64,000 bases of DNA from Kineosporia babensis. Lineage in GTDB: Bacteria > Actinomycetota > Actinomycetes > Actinomycetales > Kineosporiaceae. The stretch is from positions 1 to 64,000 of the forward strand of contig NZ_JAJOMB010000017.1 in the NCBI RefSeq assembly GCF_021129305.1. Reading direction: 5' to 3'. Shown here one piece after another: positions 34,485-42,770 of the stretch (positions are counted from its first letter, which is position 1; each line of letters starts with the position of its first letter). Position numbers and translations under genes: made by a program. The notes beneath the pieces were generated by a model. The model saw only the letters and a program-made list of their open reading frames with translations, made no database searches and had not been told where the DNA came from.

Positions 34485-35285
34485 TCAAACCGCCTCGAGT
34501 GCTTCCCTGACCTGCCGGGCCAACCCAGTCACCTCGTCCACTGTTTGCCCTTCGAGCACGCGCCGCATCAGCGCGGCACCCATGACGACCCCGTCGGCGT
34601 GCCGCGCCGCCTCCACCGCGGTTTCCGGGCCGGAGATGCCGAACCCGAGCAGCACCGGACGGTCGGTGCAAGCCCGAACCCGGCCCGCCAGGTCGGCCGC
34701 CTGCTGTCCGAGCGACGTCCGCTCGCCGGTGGTTCCCATCACCGTGGATGCGTAGACGAAACCGCTGCCCACCTCGGCGATCTGCTTCAGTCGATCGTCG
34801 GGCGTGGAAGGCGCTGCCACCAAGACTGTTTCAATGTGATTGGTGCGGGCCGCCTTGATCAGAGGACCGGCTTCGTCGAGCGGCGTGTCGACGGGAATCA
34901 GACCAGAGACTCCTGATTCGGACAGGCGTCGGCAGAAGTCCTCATATCCATGGCGTTTGATCAGATTGCTGTAGGTCATGGCGATCAAGGGGACGTCCAG
35001 CTCGAGTTCCGCGATCGCGTGCAGGGCACGGGTGGTGGTCATCCCTCGCTCCAGCGCCCGCTGCGAGGCCTGCTGAATGGTCACGCCCTCGAGCATCGGA
35101 TCGGAGAACGGCAGCCCGATCTCGATGGCATCGGCGCCGGCCTCGACCAGCGCGACGACCAGGTCGAGCCAGTCCGCCGAGACCCCGGCCGTGACGAACG
35201 GAACCAGCAGTTTGCGCTTCTGGGATCGCCTTTCGCGCAGATGGGCTTCCAATTGAGGACGATCGCCCGTGGCCGTTCGGGTCAT
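34485..35285 (-). CDS. trpA: Tryptophan synthase alpha subunit
   Basis: 266 residues. The alpha-subunit active-site Glu lies in IEIGLPFSDPMLEGVTIQ, and the catalytic Asp region is VPLIAMTYSNLIKRHGYEDF. GLIPVDTPLDEA and LLGFGISGPE are further family signatures. It cleaves indole-3-glycerol phosphate and passes indole to the beta subunit. The ATG overlaps the trpB stop codon by 4 bp. Only trpB and trpA are present; trpC, trpD and trpE are not nearby, so this may be a second or specialised copy. Its 3' end is 40 bp from the end of the LytS-like gene, on the same strand. Confidence 0.92.
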   Translation of the reverse strand: MTRTATGDRPQLEAHLRERRSQKRKLLVPFVTAGVSADWLDLVVALVEAGADAIEIGLPFSDPMLEGVTIQQASQRALERGMTTTRALHAIAELELDVPLIAMTYSNLIKRHGYEDFCRRLSESGVSGLIPVDTPLDEAGPLIKAARTNHIETVLVAAPSTPDDRLKQIAEVGSGFVYASTVMGTTGERTSLGQQAADLAGRVRACTDRPVLLGFGISGPETAVEAARHADGVVMGAALMRRVLEGQTVDEVTGLARQVREALEAV

Positions 35286-36463
35286 TTGAGCAGCTCCCTC
35301 ACCTGTGCAGCATCCTTGTCGCCGCGACCGGACAAGGTCAGAAGAACCGTTGAACCGCTGGGCAGTTCGCTGGTTCCGGCGGCCCGCAGCACCCAGGCCA
35401 GGGCGTGGCAGCTTTCCAGCGCAGCCAGAATTCCTTCGGTCTGCGCCAGTTTTCGCAGGGCGTGCAGCACCTCGTCATCGGTGGCCGATACGTAACGAGC
35501 ACGGCCGGAATCAGCCAGGTGGGAATGCTCCGGACCGACGCCGGGATAGTCCAGACCCGCCGAGACCGAGTGCGCCTCGAGCACCTGGCCGTCGTCGTCC
35601 TGCAGCAGGTAGGAATCGAAACCGTGCAGGATGCCGGGAGAGCCGCTGCCGATCGCCGCACCGCCCGCCGCCTCTACCCCGACCAACTGGGCCGAGGTGT
35701 CGACGAACCCGGCGAAGGTACCGGCCGCGTTCGAGCCACCGCCCACGCAGGCCACCACCACGTCAGGCACTCCGGCCGGGAGCAACTCGGCGCACTGGCC
35801 GCGAGCCTCTTCCCCGATCACCCGCTGGAACTCGCGCACCATCCACGGGTACGGGTGCGGCCCCATCGTGGAACCGATGCAGTAGTGCGCAGTCTCGGAC
35901 TGGCCGACCCAGTGCCGGAAGGCCTCGCTGGTGGCGTCGGCCAGGGTCTGCCCGCCGGTGGTGACCGGGACGACGGTGGCGCCGAGCAGTTCCATCCGGA
36001 ACACGTTCAGCTCTTGACGCTCGACGTCCTTCGCCCCCATGAACACGGTGACGTCCAGACCGAGCAACGCCCCTACCGTTGCAGTGGCCACGCCGTGCTG
36101 CCCGGCGCCCGTCTCGGCCAGCAGCCGGGTGCGGCCCATCCGCCGGGCCAGCAGCCCTTGCCCCAGAACATTATTGATCTTGTGCGATCCGGTGTGGGCC
36201 AGATCCTCGCGCTTGAGCAGCAGGTTCACCCCGAGCTCGGCGGACAGGCGGGTAGCCGGCGTGACCGGGGTGGGGCGCCCGGCGTAGAGCTTGAGCGTGC
36301 GGGCGAGTTCACCGCGGAACGCCGGATCCGCCCAGGCGGTGCGGAATTCCTGCTCGAGCGTGCGGCAGGCCGGGATCAGCGCCTCGGGCACGTAGCAGCC
36401 GCCGAAGGCGCCGAACCGTCCGTCGGCGGTGGGTTCGGCCATGGCAGATCGGGACGGGGACAT
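35282..36463 (-). CDS. trpB: Tryptophan synthase beta subunit
   Basis: 393 residues. FGAFGGCYVPEALIPA is the N-terminal signature. The PLP lysine is in KREDLAHTGSHKINNVLGQG, the catalytic Glu in AETGAGQHGVATAT, and the phosphate-binding Gly-rich loop is VACVGGGSNAAGTFAGF. It is the TrpB1 type. The cytoplasmic enzyme condenses indole with serine. The ATG at 36463 fits a leaderless transcript because the -10 box TACGGT ends 6 nt before it; ATG at 36442 is an alternative with no ribosome-binding site. It is translationally coupled to trpA. Confidence 0.93.
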   Translation of the reverse strand: MSPSRSAMAEPTADGRFGAFGGCYVPEALIPACRTLEQEFRTAWADPAFRGELARTLKLYAGRPTPVTPATRLSAELGVNLLLKREDLAHTGSHKINNVLGQGLLARRMGRTRLLAETGAGQHGVATATVGALLGLDVTVFMGAKDVERQELNVFRMELLGATVVPVTTGGQTLADATSEAFRHWVGQSETAHYCIGSTMGPHPYPWMVREFQRVIGEEARGQCAELLPAGVPDVVVACVGGGSNAAGTFAGFVDTSAQLVGVEAAGGAAIGSGSPGILHGFDSYLLQDDDGQVLEAHSVSAGLDYPGVGPEHSHLADSGRARYVSATDDEVLHALRKLAQTEGILAALESCHALAWVLRAAGTSELPSGSTVLLTLSGRGDKDAAQVRELLK

Positions 36464-36469
36464 GCCTCG

Positions 36470-36511
36470 ACCGTATGAGTTCTAGAACTTTCCGTCAAGA
36501 GTTATAGAACT
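36470..36511 (-). promoter_or_regulatory. trpBA promoter with two phased palindromic operators
   Basis: On the minus strand, -35 TTGACG (36498-36493) and -10 TACGGT (36475-36470) are 17 bp apart. AGTTCTAGAACT (36478-36489), a perfect 12-bp palindrome, fills the spacer. A near copy, AGTTCTATAACT on the minus strand, lies at 36500-36511, exactly 22 bp away, two helical turns. A dimeric repressor could bind both. No regulator gene is next to it. Confidence 0.65.
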
Positions 36512-36693
36512 TAAGAACGGGCCCCAGATGGTGGCTAGGCAGGACGGGCGAGGCCGGGGCAGGCTTGGGTCACCGGAAACCAGAGCTTGACTGGGCCGTT
36601 CGGGGTCATCCCCGAGGCCGGGCTCAAGGTCAGTCCCGGGAAAACCGAAAGGTACGACGAAGAGCTACATCCCTTCGAGCGGCGGTGATCATC

Positions 36694-37056
36694 ATGAGCG
36701 TCGTGCCCATTGCCAACCAGCACAGCGTGTTCAGCAGCTACGGTGCCGTACACATGCAACGCCAGCTGATCCCGTCCGCTGCGCTGCACTCCTCCGAACT
36801 CGGCATGGCCGCTCAGCAGGCGGCCGCCGCGATGGCGAACAAGGACTCGGTGCACCAGCAGCATTCGGTCGCGGCCACCAACACCGAGAACCGCTCGCAC
36901 AAGTTCGACAAGCATGCTCCGCACAGCGGCTCGACGGCCGCGGGAGCGGGTGGGGCCGGCGGCTCCGGTACCCGCGATGCGGACGCTCCGGACACCGCCC
37001 GCAACCAGGCCCGGGCCGACCTGCCCTTGGGGGCCGAGGTCGACGTCTACCTCTAG
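36694..37056 (+). CDS. Small hydrophilic protein of unknown function
   Basis: 120 residues from ATG at 36694; a GTG three codons upstream is also possible, and the ribosome-binding site is weak. The sequence (MSVVPIANQHSVFSSYGAV at the start) is rich in Ala, His, Ser and Gln, has no membrane span or signal peptide, and ends with a Gly-rich stretch (STAAGAGGAGGSGTRDADAP) and LPLGAEVDVYL. I do not recognise a family. Third-position GC is high, the frame closes immediately before a strong terminator, and the opposite frame is less convincing. It faces the sigma-factor gene tail to tail. Confidence 0.5.
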   Translation: MSVVPIANQHSVFSSYGAVHMQRQLIPSAALHSSELGMAAQQAAAAMANKDSVHQQHSVAATNTENRSHKFDKHAPHSGSTAAGAGGAGGSGTRDADAPDTARNQARADLPLGAEVDVYL

Positions 37057-37062
37057 AAGGCG

Positions 37063-37107
37063 ATCGGGCAGACAAAGGTGCGTTCAGGTGTCCTTTGTCT
37101 GCCCGAT
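37063..37107. terminator. Intrinsic terminator with T-run, bidirectional
   Basis: Exact 16-bp arms ATCGGGCAGACAAAGG and its complement enclose a 13-base loop, followed on the plus strand by TTTTCTCTT. It lies between the convergent small gene and the sigma-factor gene. It is one of the few canonical U-tract terminators in the window. Confidence 0.85.
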
Positions 37108-37119
37108 TTTCTCTTGCCC

Positions 37120-37710
37120 TCAGCGGGTCAGTCGTTTGCGCACCTCTTGGCGGGCCTGGTTGAGCCGCGACTTGACCGTGCCCAGCGGCAGGTCCAGGCG
37201 GTTGGCGATCTCCTCGTACTCCAGATCGGCCAGATCCCGGTAGACGAAGGGCAGGATCAGCTGGGGGTGCGAGCTCTCCAGGGACTCCAGCGCCTCCAGC
37301 AGATCGATGCGTGACCCTGCGATCACGCTCGTGCGCCGAGGGTCAGGGCGGATCTGTTCCTCCACGGTGAGTGGCTGCTCGCCTGCTCTGCGTTTCAGGT
37401 CTCGGTAGGTCTGACGTGCGGCGTTCGTCACCACCACGTAGAGCCAGGTACGGAACGAACTGCGGCCCTCGAAGCTGCCGATCCGGCGGGCGACCTGAAG
37501 CAGGGCGTCCTGCGCGGCCTCTTCGGCGTCTTCCCGATGGGGCAGCATTTTTCCGGTCCGGCGCAGCACTTCCGGCTGGATCAGGGCGAGCAGATCGTTG
37601 AGAGCTGCATCGTCTCCGGCCGCGGCCGCCCTCGCCAAGGTATCGATCCGGTCACTACCGGGCGAAGCAGCGCCCTGAGGGGCGGCGGGCTCTTCGGGTA
37701 CGTCGGTCAT
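37120..37710 (-). CDS. ECF-type RNA polymerase sigma factor
   Basis: 196 residues. Region 2 spans ~30-100 (EDAEEAAQDALLQVARRIGSF, then SFRTWLYVVVTNAARQTYRDL) and region 4 spans ~135-195 (LPFVYRDLADLEYEEIANRL, then PLGTVKSRLNQARQEVRKRL). No extra C-terminal domain is seen. No zinc-binding anti-sigma gene adjoins it; instead a receptor Ser/Thr kinase starts only 17 bp away on the other strand. Some ECF groups linked to Ser/Thr kinases are thought to be activated by phosphorylation, which is a reasonable hypothesis here. The ATG is immediately preceded by a possible -10 box, so the mRNA is probably leaderless. Confidence 0.88.
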   Translation of the reverse strand: MTDVPEEPAAPQGAASPGSDRIDTLARAAAAGDDAALNDLLALIQPEVLRRTGKMLPHREDAEEAAQDALLQVARRIGSFEGRSSFRTWLYVVVTNAARQTYRDLKRRAGEQPLTVEEQIRPDPRRTSVIAGSRIDLLEALESLESSHPQLILPFVYRDLADLEYEEIANRLDLPLGTVKSRLNQARQEVRKRLTR

Positions 37711-37715
37711 AGCGG

Positions 37716-37722
37716 CATGATG
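37716..37722. promoter_or_regulatory. Overlapping divergent -10 elements between sigma factor and kinase
   Basis: On the plus strand CATGAT (37716-37721) ends 6 nt before the kinase ATG. On the minus strand CATCAT (37722-37717) ends 6 nt before the sigma-factor ATG. Both match TANNNT only at positions 2 and 6. If real, one symmetric core serves two leaderless transcripts. Confidence 0.35.
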
Positions 37723-37727
37723 CTGCC

Positions 37728-39611
37728 ATGCCTCTGCCCGAGCTGATCGGTCGATACCGGCCTGTCCGACGTCTGGGCTCCGGTGGTTTTGCCGTCGTGT
37801 GGCTGGCCCACGACGAATCCCTGGATGCCGAAGTCGCCGTCAAGGTCATGGCCGACAACTGGGCCGACCGCATGGACCTGCGGGAACGCTTCCTGGGCGA
37901 GGCCCGGATGCTGCGCCAGGCGGCCTCCCAGCGGATCGTCCAGGTGTTCGACATCGGGGAGCTGGAGGACGGCCGGCCCTACCTGGTGATGGAGTACGCG
38001 GACGCCGGAACTCTCGCCGATCGGGTCAAGGCCAACGGCGCGTACCCGCTGGCCGAGGCGCTGCGGGTGACCGCCGAGGTGGCCCGCGGGGTGGCCGAGC
38101 TGCACGACGCCGGAGTGGTGCACCGCGACCTCAAGCCCTCGAACGTGCTGGTCAAGTCCACCCGCGGTGGGGGTGAGCGGCTGCTCGTGGCCGACCTGGG
38201 GGTGGCCAAGAGCCTGGCCCAGGGCTCGGGCGTGACGATGTCGGTGGGCTCGGCCGGGTACATGGCGCCGGAGCAGATGGAGCCGCAGATCGGCGTGGAC
38301 GTGCGGGCCGACGTGTACAGCCTCGGTGCGTTCGCGTTCTACCTGATGACCGCGCAGAAGCCGTACCTGCCGCTGGTGATGGCCGAGAAGATGCCGGCCG
38401 CGCTGCCCGACCCGGTGCTGGAGACCATGCTCTCGGCCCTCGAACGGGATCGGGAGATGCGCTGGCCGGACGCCGCCAGCCTGGCCGAGCGGTTCGATGA
38501 GCTGGCCGATCAGCTTCCGGACGACTTCTCGGTGTCCGCCGCCAGCTCGCCCACCGATGTCCAGACGCCGTACCCGAGTGCTCCGGTCGCGGCGGCGCCG
38601 GATCACAGCCCCACCCCGGACAGCCCGACGCCGGGCTGGACGTACGAGGGTGGCCAGAAGAAGCAGCCCGCTCTGCAGAACCAGGCGTTCGAGGCGACAC
38701 GGGCTGCGCCCAGCCGCCCGACACCGATGCCTCAGCGCGCTGCCAGCCCTCAGTCGGCTCCACCCCAGCCTCAGTACTTCCAGGAGCCTCAGCCGGGCGC
38801 ACAGGGCTTCCAGCAGGGTCCGGGCGATTACGGCCGCTCCGACTATCCGCAGCAGGGGCCCGGGCAGTACCAGGGCTACTCCCACGGCTACTCGCCGTCG
38901 GGGCAACAGCAGGGCTACTCGCCGAACCAGCCCAGTTATCCGCAGGGCCAGCCGGGCTATCCGCAGGGCGCCCAGCAGCCGCCCCGGCCTCCGGCCGAGT
39001 CGCTGTCCTCGCGGGGTGGCGCCCCACGAGGTGGTGTCTCACGGGGCGAGGGCCGCGGCCGCTGGATCGCGACGATGGTGGTCGTGGTGGCGCTGGCCGC
39101 CGCCACCGGCGTCGGCTCGGTGATGTTCTGGCAGAAGAACCGGAACCAGGACATCTCGGTCAGCACCGCCGACCAGTCCCTCAGGCTCACCGTGCCCAAG
39201 CAGTTCGGCCGGGAAGTGGTGGACAACGGCTGGAAGCCCACCTCGATCGGGCTGAAGGACGCCGAGGGTTCGGGGCTGCTCCTGGCCAACGATGTCGACG
39301 GCTGGTCCAAGCTGCAGCAGGACGTGGACGGCGTGTTCGTCGGCCTGAGCCCGCGGGAGAACCTGCCCAAGCGGGTCGCCGAGATCGAGCACGAGGACTG
39401 CACCAAGGCCTCGGCCGAGCAGTACACCGGGCCCGACTGGGAAGGTCAGCTGCAGACCTGGACGTCCTGCTCGGGCGGGCAGCGGGTGCTGTGGGAGATC
39501 AGCCTGAAGGCGGTCGACTCCGACCAGTGGGTCTACATGCAGGTGCGGCAGTCCGAGTACACCGTGGAACCGGCCGTGCTGATCGAGGGCCTGGAGCTGA
39601 CCGGCAGCTGA
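37728..39611 (+). CDS. Receptor-type Ser/Thr protein kinase
   Basis: 627 residues. The kinase domain (~8-265) shows the glycine loop RLGSGGFAVVWLA, Lys in VAVKVMAD, the catalytic loop VVHRDLKPSNVLV, DLG in place of DFG (VADLGVAKS), and SAGYMAPEQM. A Pro/Gln/Tyr-rich linker (~270-440, with repeats such as GYPQG and GYSP) leads to one membrane span (RWIATMVVVVALAAATGV, ~447-466). The extracellular domain (~470-627) has two cysteine-bearing stretches (EHEDCTKAS, WTSCSGGQ) and resembles no named sensor. It is divergent by 17 bp from the ECF sigma factor, a plausible phosphorylation substrate. Confidence 0.92.
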   Translation: MPLPELIGRYRPVRRLGSGGFAVVWLAHDESLDAEVAVKVMADNWADRMDLRERFLGEARMLRQAASQRIVQVFDIGELEDGRPYLVMEYADAGTLADRVKANGAYPLAEALRVTAEVARGVAELHDAGVVHRDLKPSNVLVKSTRGGGERLLVADLGVAKSLAQGSGVTMSVGSAGYMAPEQMEPQIGVDVRADVYSLGAFAFYLMTAQKPYLPLVMAEKMPAALPDPVLETMLSALERDREMRWPDAASLAERFDELADQLPDDFSVSAASSPTDVQTPYPSAPVAAAPDHSPTPDSPTPGWTYEGGQKKQPALQNQAFEATRAAPSRPTPMPQRAASPQSAPPQPQYFQEPQPGAQGFQQGPGDYGRSDYPQQGPGQYQGYSHGYSPSGQQQGYSPNQPSYPQGQPGYPQGAQQPPRPPAESLSSRGGAPRGGVSRGEGRGRWIATMVVVVALAAATGVGSVMFWQKNRNQDISVSTADQSLRLTVPKQFGREVVDNGWKPTSIGLKDAEGSGLLLANDVDGWSKLQQDVDGVFVGLSPRENLPKRVAEIEHEDCTKASAEQYTGPDWEGQLQTWTSCSGGQRVLWEISLKAVDSDQWVYMQVRQSEYTVEPAVLIEGLELTGS

Positions 39612-39681
39612 TCGGCGAACTTTTCGCCGGGCCCGGGCATCCAAGGATCGACACCGCCTCATTCCGGAAGAAGGACGCACC

Positions 39682-40455
39682 ATGCACAGCTCGGGACGCC
39701 GCCGGCTGGCCGCCCTGACTCTGGCGCCGGCCCTGCTCGGCCTGGCCGCCTGCGGCAACGAAAGTGCGCTCGAGCCTGTGAGAAACGTCACGGCCGGACC
39801 GGCCGGGCTCAACCCGTCCGCCGGGCCCAGCGCCACGACGGAGCCGGCCTCGGGCGGCGAGGACGGGTGCGCCGACGACGGCGGCCAGGTTCCGTCCGGA
39901 GCCGGCGCGGCCGAGGTCGGCGATCTGGACGGTGACGGCGCCCCGGACGAGCTCTGGATGGTCCAGGACGGCGGGCAGAAACGGCTCGGCGTCCGCACCG
40001 CCTCCGGCAAGGTGATGTCGACCGCGTACGAGAGCACGGAACCGGCCAGCGCGGTGGCGAACCGGCTGGGCGACGGCACCGCGATCATCCTGCTGAACAC
40101 CGGCCGCAGCGCAGCGCTGTACTCGGTGCTGGACTGCCAGATCGTGGCCACCGAGAACCAGACCGGCGAGCAGTACTCGTTCGACCTGGGCTTCGGCCAG
40201 TTCGGCACCGGGGTGGCCTGCCCCCTCTCCCCGGCCGACGACACGCTGTACCTGGCCGGGTACAAAGCCACGGACTCCGGCCGGGACGGCTACGAGAACA
40301 TCGTCCGCACCCGGATCGACCTGAGCGAGGGCGGCAGCCGGGCCGACAACGGCACGGTGGCCGAGCTCGGCGAGTACTCCAGTTCCTCGGCCAGCGCCAA
40401 GATCGCGCACGCAGTCAGCTGCGGCGACTCCGGAACCGTGGAAGAGCCCGCCTAG
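39682..40455 (+). CDS. Lipoprotein with calcium-loop/FG-GAP-like motif
   Basis: 257 residues. A lipoprotein signal ends LLGLAACGNE, followed by a flexible Pro/Ser/Ala stretch. The mature domain has EVGDLDGDGAPDELWMVQD, a DxDxDG loop as in FG-GAP/calcium-binding repeats, then GVRTASGKV and later cysteines (VLDCQI, GVACPLS, HAVSCGD). It is a paralog of the secreted protein at 16650. It lies 70 bp downstream of the receptor kinase in the same direction; the mature protein may be seen by the kinase's extracellular domain, which is inference from position only. The family is unknown to me. Confidence 0.68.
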   Translation: MHSSGRRRLAALTLAPALLGLAACGNESALEPVRNVTAGPAGLNPSAGPSATTEPASGGEDGCADDGGQVPSGAGAAEVGDLDGDGAPDELWMVQDGGQKRLGVRTASGKVMSTAYESTEPASAVANRLGDGTAIILLNTGRSAALYSVLDCQIVATENQTGEQYSFDLGFGQFGTGVACPLSPADDTLYLAGYKATDSGRDGYENIVRTRIDLSEGGSRADNGTVAELGEYSSSSASAKIAHAVSCGDSGTVEEPA

Positions 40456-40463
40456 GACAGGCC

Positions 40464-42665
40464 CTAATCCACCCGCTGCAGGTCGGCGAACCCGACGTTG
40501 CCCGCGTTCGCCGCGTCCTTCCAGGTGAAGGTCAGCTTGTCCGGGTCGCTGAGGTCCTGCAGCAGGGTGACCTCGCCCAGGGGCGCGCAGGTGCCGCTCT
40601 CATTGTCCGAATCCTTCACCGGGGCACTCAGATTGGCGGTATAGAGGCTGGCGCTGGTGATCGTGAGCTTGGACCGGCAGCCGAGCCCGGGCGCCTCCAT
40701 GGTGCCCGGCTTCTTCTTGGCGCCCTTCAGGTCGAGCTGGACCGTCCAGGTGCTCACCGTGCCGGTGACCTGTGAAACCTCGCCCTCCCACTCGCCTTCC
40801 ATGCCGTAGGGCAGAGTGTTGAGCGGCGCTACCTTCTGCGCGTCCTTGCTGTCTTCTTCCTTCTTTTCCTTCTTGTCGGAAGAACTGTCGGCGCAGTCGG
40901 AACCGTCGGCCCCGACATTGATCCGGCCGCCGCAGGACTCCGGATCGGCTGCCTTCCCGGAGCCGCTGTCGTCGTCGATCAGCGACGTGCTGTCGTTGTC
41001 CGGGTTGCTGACGCTGTCGCTGTTGGCCACGTTGTAGACGCCCGCACCCACGACCAGCGCGAACACGGCGACCGCGGTGAGCACTACGGCCCGGCCCCGG
41101 TTCGGCGGCGGCGTGGGCCGGTTCGGGCCCTGCCCCGGAATCCGGTTCGGGCCGCCACCGTTGCCTCCGCCCCACTGCTGCTGGTTCCAGCCGGTCGGGC
41201 GCGCGGGAGCACCGCTACCTACCCGCTGGGCCGGGCCGGGCATCGGCGGAGGGGGAGCGTTCCGAGGGCCGCCCTGGTTCGGCCGGTTCGCCGGCTGGCC
41301 CCAACCCTGCGGCTGATTCGGCGGCTGGTTCGGTGGGCCCCACTGCGGGCTCTGCGGCGGTTGGTAGGCAGCCGGCTGAGCGTTCTGGTTCCACCCCTGC
41401 GGCGCCGGGCGTGAAGGAGCCGGGTGTGAAGGAGCCGGGCGCGAACCCTGCTGCCCACCGAAACCGTGCGGGCCCGAACCGTGCTGCCCCGAGCCGTGTT
41501 GCGGGCCCCAGTGCGGCTGGGCCGGAGCCGGCGGCGGGTACTTCTGCGGCTGCGAGTACTGCCCGTTCTGCTGGACACCCTGCTCGCGACCGCCGTGCGT
41601 TCCCCAAGGCGGGACGTCTCCAGATGGAACGCTGGGGCTCACCGGCCCCGAGGTCCCGGTCGGCCGCCGGTCCTGCACCTGCGGCCGCTCGAGGCGGGTC
41701 TCGTCCAACGCCGGCGCCTGCTGCACCTGGGTGTAGCGGGCGTCCGGCCCCGCCGCGACCGTGCGCCCCTGCGGCTCGTAGCCCGAGGTCGGGCCGGTCG
41801 GCGATGCCTCCACCAACTGCGTGGCCTGGGCCAGCACCACCGTCGCGTCGGGCACGTCCGGCTGGTTCGGGCGGCCCAGCAGCATCGACAGCGCGTGCTG
41901 GGCGGTGGGCCTGCGCGACGCGTCCTTGTCCAGGCACTGCAGCAGCACGTTGCGCAGTTCGCCCGGCACGTCGCTGAGATCGGGGTGCTCGTTGGCGATC
42001 TTGGCGATCGCCGCCATCATGTGCTCGGCCTCGAACGGCGCCCGGCCGGTGGCCGCGAAGGCCATCACCGAACCCCAGGCGAACAGGTCGGTGGCCGGGC
42101 CCACCCGCTCGCCGCGCAACTGCTCCGGCGACATGTAGGCGGGCGTGCCGAACAGCTTGCTGACCTTGGTGGTGTCCTGCGAGAGGTCGCGCGCGATGCC
42201 GAAGTCGATGACCCGGGGGCCCTCCGGCGACATCATCACGTTGGCCGGCTTGAGGTCGCGGTGCACCACGCCGGCCTGGTGGATGGCGGCCAGGGCGGTG
42301 GCGGTGCCGATCGCCAGGCGCTGCAGCCGGGTGCCGGACATCGGGCCGCGCTCGCTGATGTACTGCTGCAGCGAGGGGCCTTCGATGAACTCGCTGATCA
42401 CGTAGGGCGGCTGCGACTCCAGGTCGAAGTCGAGGATCTGCGCGGTGCAGAACGGGGCCACCCGCCGGGCGGCGGCCACCTCCTTGGCGAACTGCTCGCG
42501 CGAGCGTTCGTCCTCCACCCGCAGCATCTTGACCGCGACCAGTTCGTTGTCGGGAGAAAGGCCCAGGTAGACCACTCCCTGGCCACCGGCCCCGATGCGG
42601 CCGGTCAGGCGGTAGCCCGCCACCTGCGCAGGGTCGGCGGACAGCAGCGGGGCGACGTCAGGCAC
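40464..42665 (-). CDS. Receptor-type Ser/Thr protein kinase with Pro/Gln-rich linker
   Basis: 733 residues from GTG at 42665, chosen because VPDVAPLLSADPAQVAGYR aligns with the start of the paralog upstream and a CAGACT box ends 6 nt before it. Kinase motifs: RIGAGGQGVVYLG, VAVKMLRVED, VVHRDLKPANVM, VIDFGIARD, GTPAYMSPEQL. The linker (~300-520) is extremely rich in Pro, Gln, Gly and Asn. A membrane span (~525-545) precedes an acidic, Lys-rich stretch and an extracellular domain (~620-733) with WTVQLDLKGA, GCRSKLTITSA and FTWKDAANAGNVG. The domain is shared with the kinase at 42771. Its 3' end nearly abuts the lipoprotein gene. Confidence 0.9.
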   Translation of the reverse strand: MPDVAPLLSADPAQVAGYRLTGRIGAGGQGVVYLGLSPDNELVAVKMLRVEDERSREQFAKEVAAARRVAPFCTAQILDFDLESQPPYVISEFIEGPSLQQYISERGPMSGTRLQRLAIGTATALAAIHQAGVVHRDLKPANVMMSPEGPRVIDFGIARDLSQDTTKVSKLFGTPAYMSPEQLRGERVGPATDLFAWGSVMAFAATGRAPFEAEHMMAAIAKIANEHPDLSDVPGELRNVLLQCLDKDASRRPTAQHALSMLLGRPNQPDVPDATVVLAQATQLVEASPTGPTSGYEPQGRTVAAGPDARYTQVQQAPALDETRLERPQVQDRRPTGTSGPVSPSVPSGDVPPWGTHGGREQGVQQNGQYSQPQKYPPPAPAQPHWGPQHGSGQHGSGPHGFGGQQGSRPAPSHPAPSRPAPQGWNQNAQPAAYQPPQSPQWGPPNQPPNQPQGWGQPANRPNQGGPRNAPPPPMPGPAQRVGSGAPARPTGWNQQQWGGGNGGGPNRIPGQGPNRPTPPPNRGRAVVLTAVAVFALVVGAGVYNVANSDSVSNPDNDSTSLIDDDSGSGKAADPESCGGRINVGADGSDCADSSSDKKEKKEEDSKDAQKVAPLNTLPYGMEGEWEGEVSQVTGTVSTWTVQLDLKGAKKKPGTMEAPGLGCRSKLTITSASLYTANLSAPVKDSDNESGTCAPLGEVTLLQDLSDPDKLTFTWKDAANAGNVGFADLQRVD

Positions 42666-42770
42666 TGATTCAGTCTGCCACCCGGAGCGCACCGATCTGT
42701 AGCGATCGGGGGCAACCGTCCCTCTTGGACCGTCCAATCCGACTCTGGGTAGGCATTAGCGCACGGAAGG

